A stretch of 10,519 nucleotides of DNA from Verrucomicrobiales bacterium (GTDB lineage Bacteria > Verrucomicrobiota > Verrucomicrobiia > Verrucomicrobiales > Verrucomicrobiaceae). The position numbers were made by a program, and so were the translations under genes. Positions within the stretch are counted from its first letter, which is position 1. Every line of letters begins with the position of its first letter. Location of the stretch: positions 1 through 10,519 of the forward strand of contig DNXB01000447.1 in NCBI GenBank assembly GCA_003506995.1. Direction: 5' to 3'. Below the pieces are notes generated by a model. That model had not been told where the DNA came from and searched no databases. It saw only the letters and a list, made by a program, of their open reading frames with translations. Positions 1-6,074 of the stretch are shown piece by piece.

Positions 1-609
1 AAAGCGGGCGCTGAAGACTGAGCGTGGCGGCAATGAGTCGAAGGGCGCGAGGTCGATGCCGAGGGGGATGACGCGCTGCAAATTCGTGAGGCCGAAGCGG
101 GCGGCGTCCTCCAGCTCCATGCGGCTGGTGTAGTGCATGGCTGCGGCTTTTTTGATCATGGGCAGGTCAAATAAGCGAAAGGAGAGCGCCTTGACGAGCC
201 TGCGGCGGTTCTCCATGCCCCAGCGGTTCAAAACACCCAGTGGGCGCACGATGTAAGGCACCCCCCGCGCCGCCGCCGCACGCCCGGCGGCGAGACTGGC
301 GAAGGAGAACACCGCATGGATATGCACGACATCAAACTCAGGCATATGAGCGCGAAGCCAGCTCCGCAACGGCAGCGAGACCTTGTAGAACTCGGTCTGC
401 TTCGGGAAGAACACCGCGCTCCAGCCGCCCTGGGGTGTTTCGACTCCGTGAATGATGCCAGGGAGATGCCTGCCGGGGCCGTCGTCATCCGTGGTGGCGG
501 CGACGATTTGCACGTCATGCGGCTGCAACGAACGAACCATCGCCGGCAGGGCGAAACTGGGGCCTCCGGACGTTGGAGAGAGCGAGGGGATGACATGCAG
601 CACACGCAT
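1..609 (-). CDS. Glycosyltransferase family 4 (GT-B fold), N-terminal part; runs off the window
   Basis: Open frame from ATG at 609 to the window edge: 203 codons with no stop, so the C-terminal donor-binding domain lies outside. The translation begins MRVLHVIPSLSPTSGGPS. This is the first beta strand plus the glycine-rich acceptor loop (GGP, residues 15-17) typical of GT4 enzymes. Further family-like segments are VVHIHAVFSFASL (94-106), YIVRPLGVLNRW (119-130), the helix with AMHYTSRMELEDA (157-169) and VIPLGID (180-186), which normally leads into the second Rossmann domain. GT4 enzymes transfer a sugar from a nucleotide-sugar to a growing glycan at the cytoplasmic face of the membrane; the sugar cannot be read from this half. 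The start lies 3 bp after the asnB stop codon, so the two are almost certainly co-transcribed and perhaps translationally coupled. No Shine-Dalgarno motif sits close upstream. Fold assignment is firm, specificity unknown. Confidence 0.88.
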   Translation of the reverse strand, partial: MRVLHVIPSLSPTSGGPSFALPAMVRSLQPHDVQIVAATTDDDGPGRHLPGIIHGVETPQGGWSAVFFPKQTEFYKVSLPLRSWLRAHMPEFDVVHIHAVFSFASLAAGRAAAARGVPYIVRPLGVLNRWGMENRRRLVKALSFRLFDLPMIKKAAAMHYTSRMELEDAARFGLTNLQRVIPLGIDLAPFDSLPPRSVFSARF

Positions 610-612
610 GAT

Positions 613-2412
613 TCAATGCAATCCGTGACGTTCCAGCCAGGTGTCGAGCATGAAGATGCTCCAACGCTGGTACCAGGTGGGGTTCTTGAAGGGTGCGCGG
701 GCCGTGGCGCGGGCGAATGCCTCGCCCCAGCCCTGCCCCAGCCATTTTTCAAACGGGAAGACGAAGCCGCGTTTCGGTGCCTGGGACACCCAGGATGGGA
801 TTTCCGGCACCGCGTCCAGCAGCATCTGCTTGCCGGAGCGCAGGCGCAGCGCGGCCGGGACGCGTGCCACACGACGAAAGAGCGCCTGGTCCACCAGCGG
901 GACACGCAGTTCCAGGCCATGCGCCATGCTCATCACATCGCTGTCCTTGAGAAGCTGGTTGCGCATGTAGAAGCGCAGCTCGCATTCGCTGACGGCATCA
1001 CGCGGGTCCGCCGCCAGCAGCTCATGCTTCGGCGAGAAGTGAATGTCGCGAGGGGAACAATGCAGGTAGCTGGCGGCCAGCACCTGCGCCTCATGCGCGG
1101 AGAAAATGCCGCGAAAGCAGCCATAGGCATCGCGAATGCCGGCCGGTGAGCGTAACAGCGAGCCGATGCGCCTGGCGCGGTGCGACGGGGCATAGCGCTC
1201 CAGCAGCCAGCCAGATGCCCGGCCAAAACCAGGAAGAAAACGCGCGGCATGGGCGGCCGCCGCCAGCCGGGGCACCGCGTCGAAACTCTTGTAGCCGCCG
1301 AACATCTCGTCCCCGCCGAGACCGGAGAGCACCACCTTCATGCCACGCTGATGCGCGAAGGCGGCGACGGTGTGGGTGTTGAAGCCGTCGATGCTCGGCT
1401 GGTCCATCGCGCGAAGAAATCGCGTGAACTCATGACGCGCCATGTCCGCGTCCAGCCGCATCTCCTCATGCCGTGTGCCGAAATGCTCCGCCGTGCGTCT
1501 TGCCGTGCTGCTTTCATCCAGCACTGCATCATCCACGCCGATGGAAAAGGTGGCGATGTCATGCTGCCCGACCGCCCTGGCCAGCGCGGTGAGCGCGGTG
1601 GAGTCGATCCCGCCGCTGAGGAAGATGCCCACGGGCACATCGCTGACGAAATGGGCGCGTGTCGTGTCGAGCAGCGCCGCGCGCACCTCGGTCACGGCCT
1701 GGTCGGCCGTCATGGCCTCGGGGTGAAACTCGACCTGCCAGTAGCGGCGCTTGGCCAGCCGGCCGGCCTCCCAGAGGAGGTAATGCCCGGCCTCCAGGCA
1801 ATGCACATCCGTCAGCAAGGTCTGCGGCTCGGCCACGGAGCCGGTCTTGAAATAACGCATCAGCGCACCCGGATCAATCTCGCCTCCCGTGAGGCCCGCC
1901 TGCTGCAGCGGACGCAGCTCGGAGGCGAAAGCGAGACGACCGCCGCGCAGCGTGTAGTAGAGCGGTTTGATCCCCAGCGGATCACGCGCCAGGAAGCAGC
2001 GGCGTTGTCGCTCGTCCCAGATCGCGAAGGCAAACATGCCGCGCAGCCGCGTCAGCATGGCAGGCCCGTCTCTTTCATACAGGCGCAGCAGCACCTCGGT
2101 GTCGGTGTGCGTGGCGAAGGTCATGCCCTCGCGCTCCAGCTCGGAGCGCAGCTCGCGGAAATTGTAGATCTCCCCGTTGAAGGTGATGTGCAGCCCGCCG
2201 TCCGCTGTGGACATGGGCTGGCGCCCGGCGGCGGACAAATCCAGGATGGAGAGGCGCACATGGGCCAGACCGGCGGTGCCGGAGGGAGGCATCCAAACGC
2301 CTTCATCATCCGGCCCGCGATGCTTCATGGCGGCGTTGAGAGCCGTCAGTGTGGCGCGCAGCTTGTCCGCAGGACCGGGCTTGGTGTCAATGATGCCAGC
2401 GATGCCGCACAT
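613..2412 (-). CDS. asnB: AsnB-family glutamine-hydrolysing amidotransferase (asparagine synthetase-like)
   Basis: 599 residues, full length for the family. The N-terminal Ntn glutaminase domain starts MCGIAGII; Cys2 becomes the N-terminal nucleophile after Met removal, which fixes the start at 2412. It also has RGPDDEG (32-38), RLSILDLS (53-60), NGEIYN (79-84) and HTDTEVL (102-108). The C-terminal synthetase domain carries the ATP pyrophosphatase P-loop SGGIDS (266-271), GLGGDEMFGGY (364-374), a MSMAHGLELRVPLVD segment and, near the end, PKRGFVFPFEKWL. All glutaminase and synthetase motifs I looked for are intact, so it should be active. The family moves glutamine-derived ammonia through a tunnel to an acyl-adenylate. 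Between glycosyltransferases, the likely acceptor is a sugar carboxylate such as a uronic acid, as proposed for WbpS-type proteins of O-antigen loci, rather than free aspartate; this is inference. The 111-bp gap upstream holds repeats, and no Shine-Dalgarno is visible. True asparagine synthetase is the alternative. Confidence 0.94.
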   Translation of the reverse strand: MCGIAGIIDTKPGPADKLRATLTALNAAMKHRGPDDEGVWMPPSGTAGLAHVRLSILDLSAAGRQPMSTADGGLHITFNGEIYNFRELRSELEREGMTFATHTDTEVLLRLYERDGPAMLTRLRGMFAFAIWDERQRRCFLARDPLGIKPLYYTLRGGRLAFASELRPLQQAGLTGGEIDPGALMRYFKTGSVAEPQTLLTDVHCLEAGHYLLWEAGRLAKRRYWQVEFHPEAMTADQAVTEVRAALLDTTRAHFVSDVPVGIFLSGGIDSTALTALARAVGQHDIATFSIGVDDAVLDESSTARRTAEHFGTRHEEMRLDADMARHEFTRFLRAMDQPSIDGFNTHTVAAFAHQRGMKVVLSGLGGDEMFGGYKSFDAVPRLAAAAHAARFLPGFGRASGWLLERYAPSHRARRIGSLLRSPAGIRDAYGCFRGIFSAHEAQVLAASYLHCSPRDIHFSPKHELLAADPRDAVSECELRFYMRNQLLKDSDVMSMAHGLELRVPLVDQALFRRVARVPAALRLRSGKQMLLDAVPEIPSWVSQAPKRGFVFPFEKWLGQGWGEAFARATARAPFKNPTWYQRWSIFMLDTWLERHGLH

Positions 2413-2429
2413 GCTCGTTATGCTTTGCT

Positions 2430-2464
2430 GTTCTCAGTTCTCAGTTCTCGGTTCGCTGTTCTCC
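2430..2464. repeat. Tandem 7-bp repeat, five units, upstream of asnB
   Basis: Reading the plus strand from 2430, the units are GTTCTCA, GTTCTCA, GTTCTCG, GTTCGCT and GTTCTCC. A sixth, isolated GTTCTCG follows the first hairpin at 2488-2494. On the transcribed strand the unit reads GAGAAC plus one base. The array ends 18 bp before the asnB start codon, so it lies in the asnB leader or spacer. Short tandem heptamers are known in other bacteria as intergenic repeats of unclear function. Here the array abuts the hairpin repeat pair without a gap. Confidence 0.8.
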
Positions 2465-2506
2465 GTAGAAGCAAACGTGAGTTTGCAGTTCTCGGCAGAA
2501 GCACAC
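2458..2506. repeat. Imperfect direct repeat, two 19-bp copies 30 bp apart
   Basis: Copy one is 2458-2476 (GTTCTCCGTAGAAGCAAAC) and copy two is 2488-2506 (GTTCTCGGCAGAAGCACAC); 16 of 19 positions match. The first copy contains the last heptamer plus the left arm of the first hairpin. The second looks like a decayed half copy that has lost the GTAG (now GCAG) and has no matching right stem arm. It suggests that heptamer and hairpin arm were once duplicated as a unit. Confidence 0.65.
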
Positions 2507-2550
2507 TCGGTTCAAGGTTCGCATCAGAGAAGACTCACGTCTTCTTCTAC
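2465..2550. repeat. REP doublet / REPIN-like element: two inverted GTAG-hairpin repeats
   Basis: The left copy, on the plus strand, starts GTAG at 2465-2468. Its perfect 6-bp stem is GCAAAC (2471-2476) with GTTTGC (2481-2486), and the loop is GTGA. The right copy is on the minus strand: GTAG at 2550-2547, stem GAAGAC (2544-2539) with GTCTTC (2534-2529), loop GTGA at 2538-2535. One further A-T pair extends the right stem to 7 bp. The first 18 bases of the two copies agree except at positions 8 and 10. Both differences are compensated in the opposite arm (C-G versus A-T, and A-T versus G-C), so the hairpin is conserved while its sequence drifts. A GTAG tetranucleotide 5' of a short palindrome, in inverted pairs, is the hallmark of REP sequences mobilised by REP-associated tyrosine transposases. 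No such transposase is in the window. The right copy overlaps the 3' end of the fused glycosyltransferase gene. A transcriptional role for the hairpins is possible, but no T-run follows either one. Confidence 0.7.
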
Positions 2551-4860
2551 ACGCATACCCCTCTGCCCCGCCGCCACACTCCGGGCCTGCCAGTGTACCA
2601 GCACATCCTCCGCCGCCGTGGCGAAACGCCGCACACCTTCTTCCAGGCCGTTGTCCGCCACAGAAGCACGGGCCGCCTGCTGCATCGCACGGAACTCCGC
2701 CTCCGGCAGGGTCAGCGCGGCCTCCATCGCCTGCTCAAAATCACGTCCCGCTCCCGCTTCCACCAGCCAGCCTGCCCGCCGGTCGGATAGAAACTCAATG
2801 GCAGCCCCGGTGCGGTCCGTGCCGATGGCCGGCATGCCGGCAGCCAGAGCTTCGACCAGCGCCAGCCCCCAGCCGTCGTAACGCGAGGGGAAACAGAAAA
2901 TGGAGCCCTGCGCGTAGCATTCCGGCAGCTTTTCCCAAGGCTGAAATCCCAGCCAGGTCACGCGGTCGGCGCACGGCTGGAGAAGGTTGCGCATCTGCAC
3001 CTCCATGTCCCCCGCGCCCACCAGCACCAGACGGGCCTGCGGATGCCGGGCGGCCACTTTGGCAAAGGCCGCCGCCAGCAGATCACTCCCCTTGCGGTGC
3101 GAGAAGGAACCGGAGTAAAAAAACACGCGCGAAGCCTCGGGTTGACGCTCAATCTGCCGGAAGCGCGTCAGGTTGGAAAAATACGGGATGTTCTGGTAGC
3201 TGCGACTGCGGCCAAACTCGCGTTGGTAGCCCTCCACGCCAAAGGTTCCCACCGCCCAGATCGGTGCCGCGTGGCGATGCAGCGGTTTCAGCAGAAACCA
3301 GCGCGCCATCACGCCCATCTGCCCCGTTTGAAAGAAGCCCGGGCGCTCGCCCCAAAAGACCCAGGGCTTGCGCCGCCGTGCCCGCCCACGGATCGCCCGC
3401 AGCGCGAACCAGTCCGTGTAATAATTGAAGATCACCAAGTCCGCCTTGAGAATCGCCGCCATGGCATCTCGGCGCATGTGGGGGGCTTCAGACAAAATCA
3501 GGTGGTTGTGGGAGATGTCGGGCATCTGCCACTGCCGGGCACGATCCTGGCTGGTCAGATAGACCACCTCCAGGTGAAAGCCTCCCGCCGCGGAGAGCGC
3601 GTTGAAAAACTCCACCTGATACGGCGAGGTCAACTGCGTCAGCACCAGGATGCGCGGCGCCACCGTCCAGTTGTCCCGGGCCGTTGTTGGGGCGGCCAGC
3701 GGAGATGACGAGCGCCTCTCGCGTGACAGAAGAGGCGCCAGATCATCCGCAAGCAACCGGCTGACCCTCGCGTAGCCAAACTGCGCCACCACCGCCTCCC
3801 GCAGAGACTGGGGCTCATGCCACAGCGCACCTTGGGGCTTTTTCTCCAGCACATGGCAGATCGCGTTGGCGATCTCGCCCGCGTTGTTCGGGTCCACCAG
3901 CACCCCGAGCCTGCCCTCGTCCAACGCGTCCACCGACCCATCCAAGTTGCCGGCGATCACCGGTTTGCCGGAGGCCATCGCCTCCAGAAAGACGATGCCA
4001 AACCCTTCCTTGCTGCTCGGCATCGCAAAAACATCGCACAAGCGGTAGTGATCCGGCAGTTCGTCGCCGGGGACATGCCCGGCCAGGATCACCTGCTCTT
4101 GCAGCCCCCGGGCAGCCACGAACTCGCGCAAGTCGGGCAGATCATCCCCCGTGCCCACGATCAGATAGCACACCTGGGGAAAGCGCTGCCGCACCGTCTC
4201 CAGGGCCACCAACACCTGACGATGCCCCTTGTAGCGTTCAGACAAGGCCAGACGGCTCACGGTCAGGATCACCGGCTGGTCCGGCTTCAAACCATAGCGC
4301 CGCAGCAGATGTTCCGGCTTCGGCCCCACGGCAAAACGCCCGGTCTCAAAGGTGTTGGGCACCACGCTCACCCGCTCCGGCCGGATGCCATAGGAATCGA
4401 TCACCACCTGGCGCGTGTGACGGCTCACCGCCATCAAATGATCCGCATCCCGCAACGCCTGCACACGCACACCTGGACGCAAATCCCATGCCTCGATGCC
4501 GTGCAGCACTCCCATCACCGGCACACCGCGCAGCCACTTCAACCAGCGCAGGGCCGGCAGAAAATGCAGATGCGTTGCCACCACGCAGACCGGTCTTTCC
4601 CACAAGCCATGTCCCAGGCCGACGAGCACCAGCATGGTTGTTCGCAGCCATGACGCATAAGCAGCCACGGAATGAAACCTCACCCCCAGCCGTAAAAGCG
4701 GATCATCCGCCGCAGGCGCGTCATTCTTCACAAACACCCGCACCCGCGCATGCGGATAGGCCTCGCAGATGGCCTGCACATACACCCGTGAAAACGCCTG
4801 AATGCCTCCCGCCCCCTCGCGAATGCCGGGAACCCAGATGTGAATGACGTCCTCAGCCAT
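2524..4860 (-). CDS. Two-domain fusion glycosyltransferase, GT4-GT4
   Basis: 778 residues, about twice the usual GT4 length. It contains two complete GT-B enzymes in tandem. Domain one (about 1-372) has IHIWVPGIREGAGGIQ (6-21), the GVLHGIEAWD acceptor region (117-126), SVVPNTFETGRF (165-176), ILTVSRL (198-204), LIVGTGDD (233-240) and the E-x7-E pair E285/E293 in KEGFGIVFLEAMASG. A linker rich in Arg, Ser, Ala and Pro (about 373-402) joins it to domain two (about 403-765). Domain two has RILVLTQLTSPYQVEFF (403-419), FFYSGSFSHRKG (580-591), LVLVGAGDME (611-620) and PSRYDGWGLALVEALAAG (658-675). In domain two the first Glu of the pair is Asp (D662), with E670 retained. Val400 is a GTG codon at 3663, possibly a relic or alternative start of a once separate gene. 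The ATG at 4860 precedes the conserved N-terminal strand; a hairpin ends 8 bp before it. The last eight residues (VEEDVSLL) and the stop lie in the REP-like hairpin. It would add two consecutive sugars; their identity is unknown. Confidence 0.9.
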   Translation of the reverse strand: MAEDVIHIWVPGIREGAGGIQAFSRVYVQAICEAYPHARVRVFVKNDAPAADDPLLRLGVRFHSVAAYASWLRTTMLVLVGLGHGLWERPVCVVATHLHFLPALRWLKWLRGVPVMGVLHGIEAWDLRPGVRVQALRDADHLMAVSRHTRQVVIDSYGIRPERVSVVPNTFETGRFAVGPKPEHLLRRYGLKPDQPVILTVSRLALSERYKGHRQVLVALETVRQRFPQVCYLIVGTGDDLPDLREFVAARGLQEQVILAGHVPGDELPDHYRLCDVFAMPSSKEGFGIVFLEAMASGKPVIAGNLDGSVDALDEGRLGVLVDPNNAGEIANAICHVLEKKPQGALWHEPQSLREAVVAQFGYARVSRLLADDLAPLLSRERRSSSPLAAPTTARDNWTVAPRILVLTQLTSPYQVEFFNALSAAGGFHLEVVYLTSQDRARQWQMPDISHNHLILSEAPHMRRDAMAAILKADLVIFNYYTDWFALRAIRGRARRRKPWVFWGERPGFFQTGQMGVMARWFLLKPLHRHAAPIWAVGTFGVEGYQREFGRSRSYQNIPYFSNLTRFRQIERQPEASRVFFYSGSFSHRKGSDLLAAAFAKVAARHPQARLVLVGAGDMEVQMRNLLQPCADRVTWLGFQPWEKLPECYAQGSIFCFPSRYDGWGLALVEALAAGMPAIGTDRTGAAIEFLSDRRAGWLVEAGAGRDFEQAMEAALTLPEAEFRAMQQAARASVADNGLEEGVRRFATAAEDVLVHWQARSVAAGQRGMRVEEDVSLL

Positions 4861-4868
4861 GATGATTC

Positions 4869-4898
4869 AATTCGGCAGAGATTCCCTGATGCCGAATT
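4869..4898 (-). promoter_or_regulatory. Perfect 9-bp inverted repeat just upstream of the fused glycosyltransferase start
   Basis: AATTCGGCA at 4869-4877 pairs with TGCCGAATT at 4890-4898 across a 12-nt loop. In the mRNA the stem ends 8 nt before the AUG at 4860, and the loop reads UCAGGGAAUCUC, placing the only purine-rich stretch near the start inside the loop. Such a structure could hide or present the initiation region, or it could be a protein-binding palindrome. No T-run follows, so it is not a classical terminator. Function is unproven. Confidence 0.5.
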
Positions 4899-5008
4899 TC
4901 AACTGTTTGATGCTAAGCCTGCGCTTCATGAAAAGGTTGGATTCAGTCGGATTGAATGGGAGCCGTCCTGTTTCCAACCGCCCTGCTCCGGCACCAGAAA
5001 TTTGGAAG

Positions 5009-5038
5009 GTTTGACTAGGTTTGACTGGGTTTGACCGC
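5009..5038. repeat. 10-bp tandem repeat, three units
   Basis: Units on the plus strand are GGTTTGACTA, GGTTTGACTG and GGTTTGACCG, agreeing in the first eight bases. On the minus strand the units read as repeated GTCAAACC. The array is in the non-coding gap, with the GC-rich hairpin about 30 bp away on its high-coordinate side. It may belong to a dispersed intergenic repeat family. Confidence 0.75.
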
Positions 5039-5067
5039 CCTCGGGAAAATCCGCCGGTGAAAACCGA

Positions 5068-5089
5068 CGCGGCGGTCCGTGCCGCCGTG
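5068..5089. repeat. GC-rich inverted repeat
   Basis: CGGCGG at 5070-5075 pairs with CCGCCG at 5082-5087 around a 6-nt loop (TCCGTG). One wobble and one further C-G pair extend the stem to 5068/5089. A small neighbouring stem, CGGT (5055-5058) with ACCG (5063-5066), encloses GAAA. No T-tract follows on the minus strand, so I do not call it a terminator. Confidence 0.45.
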
Positions 5090-5254
5090 CCCGGCCCCTC
5101 ATGCGCCTTGTAAATCGGGAAGGCAAACACTGGGATTTTCTGGTTCAAGTTTATGAAACTCACATTTAGCGTTTAAAGCGCATTCTTCCAATGCCTATGT
5201 TGAATCTGCGCCCGCGCCTCACTCTCAAGCGCCCGGTTGATGTCTTCGTCACCT

Positions 5255-5282
5255 CATGACTCAGTCCCCCTCGCGGGTCATG
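5255..5282. repeat. Inverted repeat downstream of the FkbM gene
   Basis: CATGAC at 5255-5260 pairs with GTCATG at 5277-5282 across 16 nt. It starts 25 bp after the stop codon of the upstream FkbM gene, where a terminator would be expected. The stem is short, only half GC, and lacks a following T-run, so a termination role is doubtful. Confidence 0.25.
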
Positions 5283-5306
5283 CGATCGCACGATCTGTCT
5301 CGCGCC

Positions 5307-6074
5307 TTAACCTCCGGCGCTCGGCTCGCACCAAACGGCCCCACCCCACAAGGGACTAAGTGTGTCTTGAAGCGTGTTGTTTAAATCAGTGATGCGGTAG
5401 CCCCAGCGCTGACGCAGCATTCGCAGGGCTCGCAGCTCGGGCGCGTTATCATCGGCGGCATGCAACTCGAAGTAGATGGCCGGGCGATGCTGCTCGATCA
5501 AGTTCACCGCGCCCTCGATCACGCCCAGACCGGAACCTTCCACGTCGATTTTGAGCACCTGCGGCGGCCTGGCACCGCTTTCAATCATTCCATCCAGGGT
5601 GACACAAGCCACCTGCAAGGTGGTTTCCCAGGTGTCGAGTTTCACCATCGCCCCTTCCAGCGTGCCCATGGTGTGATGCGCGGCATCAAAGCAGAAGGTT
5701 CTTGGCTCCGCATCCGCCGCCACGGCAGCCTCGATCACCTCCACATTGGCGCAGGCGTTCAGTTCCAGGTTGCGTCGCAGCGTCGCAGCGTTCTGCGGCA
5801 CTGGCTCAAAGGTGCGGACTTGGCCGGTGTCGCCGACCTGTCGTGAAAAAAACAAGGCCATCTGCCCGCAGTTGCCGCCGATGTCATACACCACGTCTCC
5901 CGCATGAAGCTGTTCCGCGAGAAACCGCCAGTGCATGCTGTCCACCCCCAGCGCGTAAGTCGCCCCCATGCCCGGCACCACCACGAAGCGTGTGCCGCGC
6001 AGCGGCCCGCGCAGCACGGTGCGGATGCCTCCTGCCGGGTAAAACACCCGTGCCAGCCGGTGCCAGGCTTTCAT
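5307..6074 (-). CDS. FkbM-family SAM-dependent methyltransferase
   Basis: 255 residues from the ATG at 6074, whose ATGA overlaps the TGA stop of the upstream GT2 gene by 4 bp, a classic translational-coupling arrangement. A GTG at 6101 would add nine residues, but these (VAGGCELEL or MAGGCELEL) do not look like family sequence. AGGAGG lies 16 bp upstream of the ATG, rather far for a Shine-Dalgarno. The SAM-binding Rossmann fold shows VVYDIGGNCGQMALFF (61-76), where DIGANIG is more usual, the acidic strand end VRTFEPVPQN (86-95), and the FkbM signature VLKIDVEGSGLGVIEGA (173-189) followed by PAIYFELH (198-205). FkbM enzymes are typically O-methyltransferases and are often found in polysaccharide and lipooligosaccharide loci. 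The substrate here is probably a sugar hydroxyl of the repeat unit, by context. The protein ends SAGG at TAA 5309-5307, followed by the 446-bp gap. Confidence 0.88.
   Translation of the reverse strand: MKAWHRLARVFYPAGGIRTVLRGPLRGTRFVVVPGMGATYALGVDSMHWRFLAEQLHAGDVVYDIGGNCGQMALFFSRQVGDTGQVRTFEPVPQNAATLRRNLELNACANVEVIEAAVAADAEPRTFCFDAAHHTMGTLEGAMVKLDTWETTLQVACVTLDGMIESGARPPQVLKIDVEGSGLGVIEGAVNLIEQHRPAIYFELHAADDNAPELRALRMLRQRWGYRITDLNNTLQDTLSPLWGGAVWCEPSAGG

Larger units (their letters stand above)
4861..5306. other. 446-bp non-coding gap with repeats between the upstream operon and the fused glycosyltransferase
   Basis: This is the longest stretch in the window without a convincing gene. Compared with the tight spacing upstream (-4 to 51 bp), it probably separates two transcription units. 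It holds a hairpin next to the downstream start (4869-4898), a three-unit 10-bp tandem repeat (5009-5038), a GC-rich hairpin (5068-5089) and a loose inverted repeat just after the upstream gene (5255-5282). A separate 7-bp inverted pair (GGTTGGA 4935-4941 with TCCAACC 4973-4979) is also present. The patch at 5163-5191 is A/T-richer and could hold a minus-strand promoter (TTGGAA at 5191-5186, 17-bp spacer, TAAATG at 5168-5163), but the match to consensus is weak. An open frame spans 4867-5163 on the minus strand but looks non-coding. Confidence 0.7.

Noticed and set aside
2471..2545. The hairpins between the fused glycosyltransferase and asnB as rho-independent terminators
   Set aside because: Stems are 6-7 bp, not especially GC-rich, and no T-run follows either on the minus strand. 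The GTAG flanks and inverted pairing fit REP elements better.
1180..2790. 536-codon plus-strand open frame opposite asnB
   Set aside because: It is antisense to a full-length AsnB with all motifs intact, its translation is low-complexity and His/Arg/Gly-rich, and it crosses the repeat region and a second gene end. It is a GC-rich shadow frame.
3043..4653. Long plus-strand open frames (3043-3708 and 3817-4653) opposite the fused glycosyltransferase
   Set aside because: They are antisense to conserved GT4 domains, with no family motifs; long antisense frames are expected in GC-rich DNA.
4867..5163. 98-codon minus-strand open frame in the long intergenic gap
   Set aside because: It runs through the 10-bp tandem repeat, the GC-rich hairpin and the 9-bp stem, has no recognisable domain and no ribosome site, and its composition reflects repeat DNA. 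A small protein is not excluded but is unsupported.
5163..5191. Possible minus-strand promoter (TTGGAA, 17 bp, TAAATG)
   Set aside because: Placement is sensible for a second transcription unit, but both boxes match the consensus poorly and the organism's sigma-factor consensus is unknown; mentioned only in the intergenic entry.
5281..5290. Palindrome TGCGATCGCA, containing the GCGATCGC octamer abundant in cyanobacteria
   Set aside because: There is a single occurrence in the window with no other cyanobacterial signs; a 10-bp palindrome in GC-rich DNA is unremarkable.
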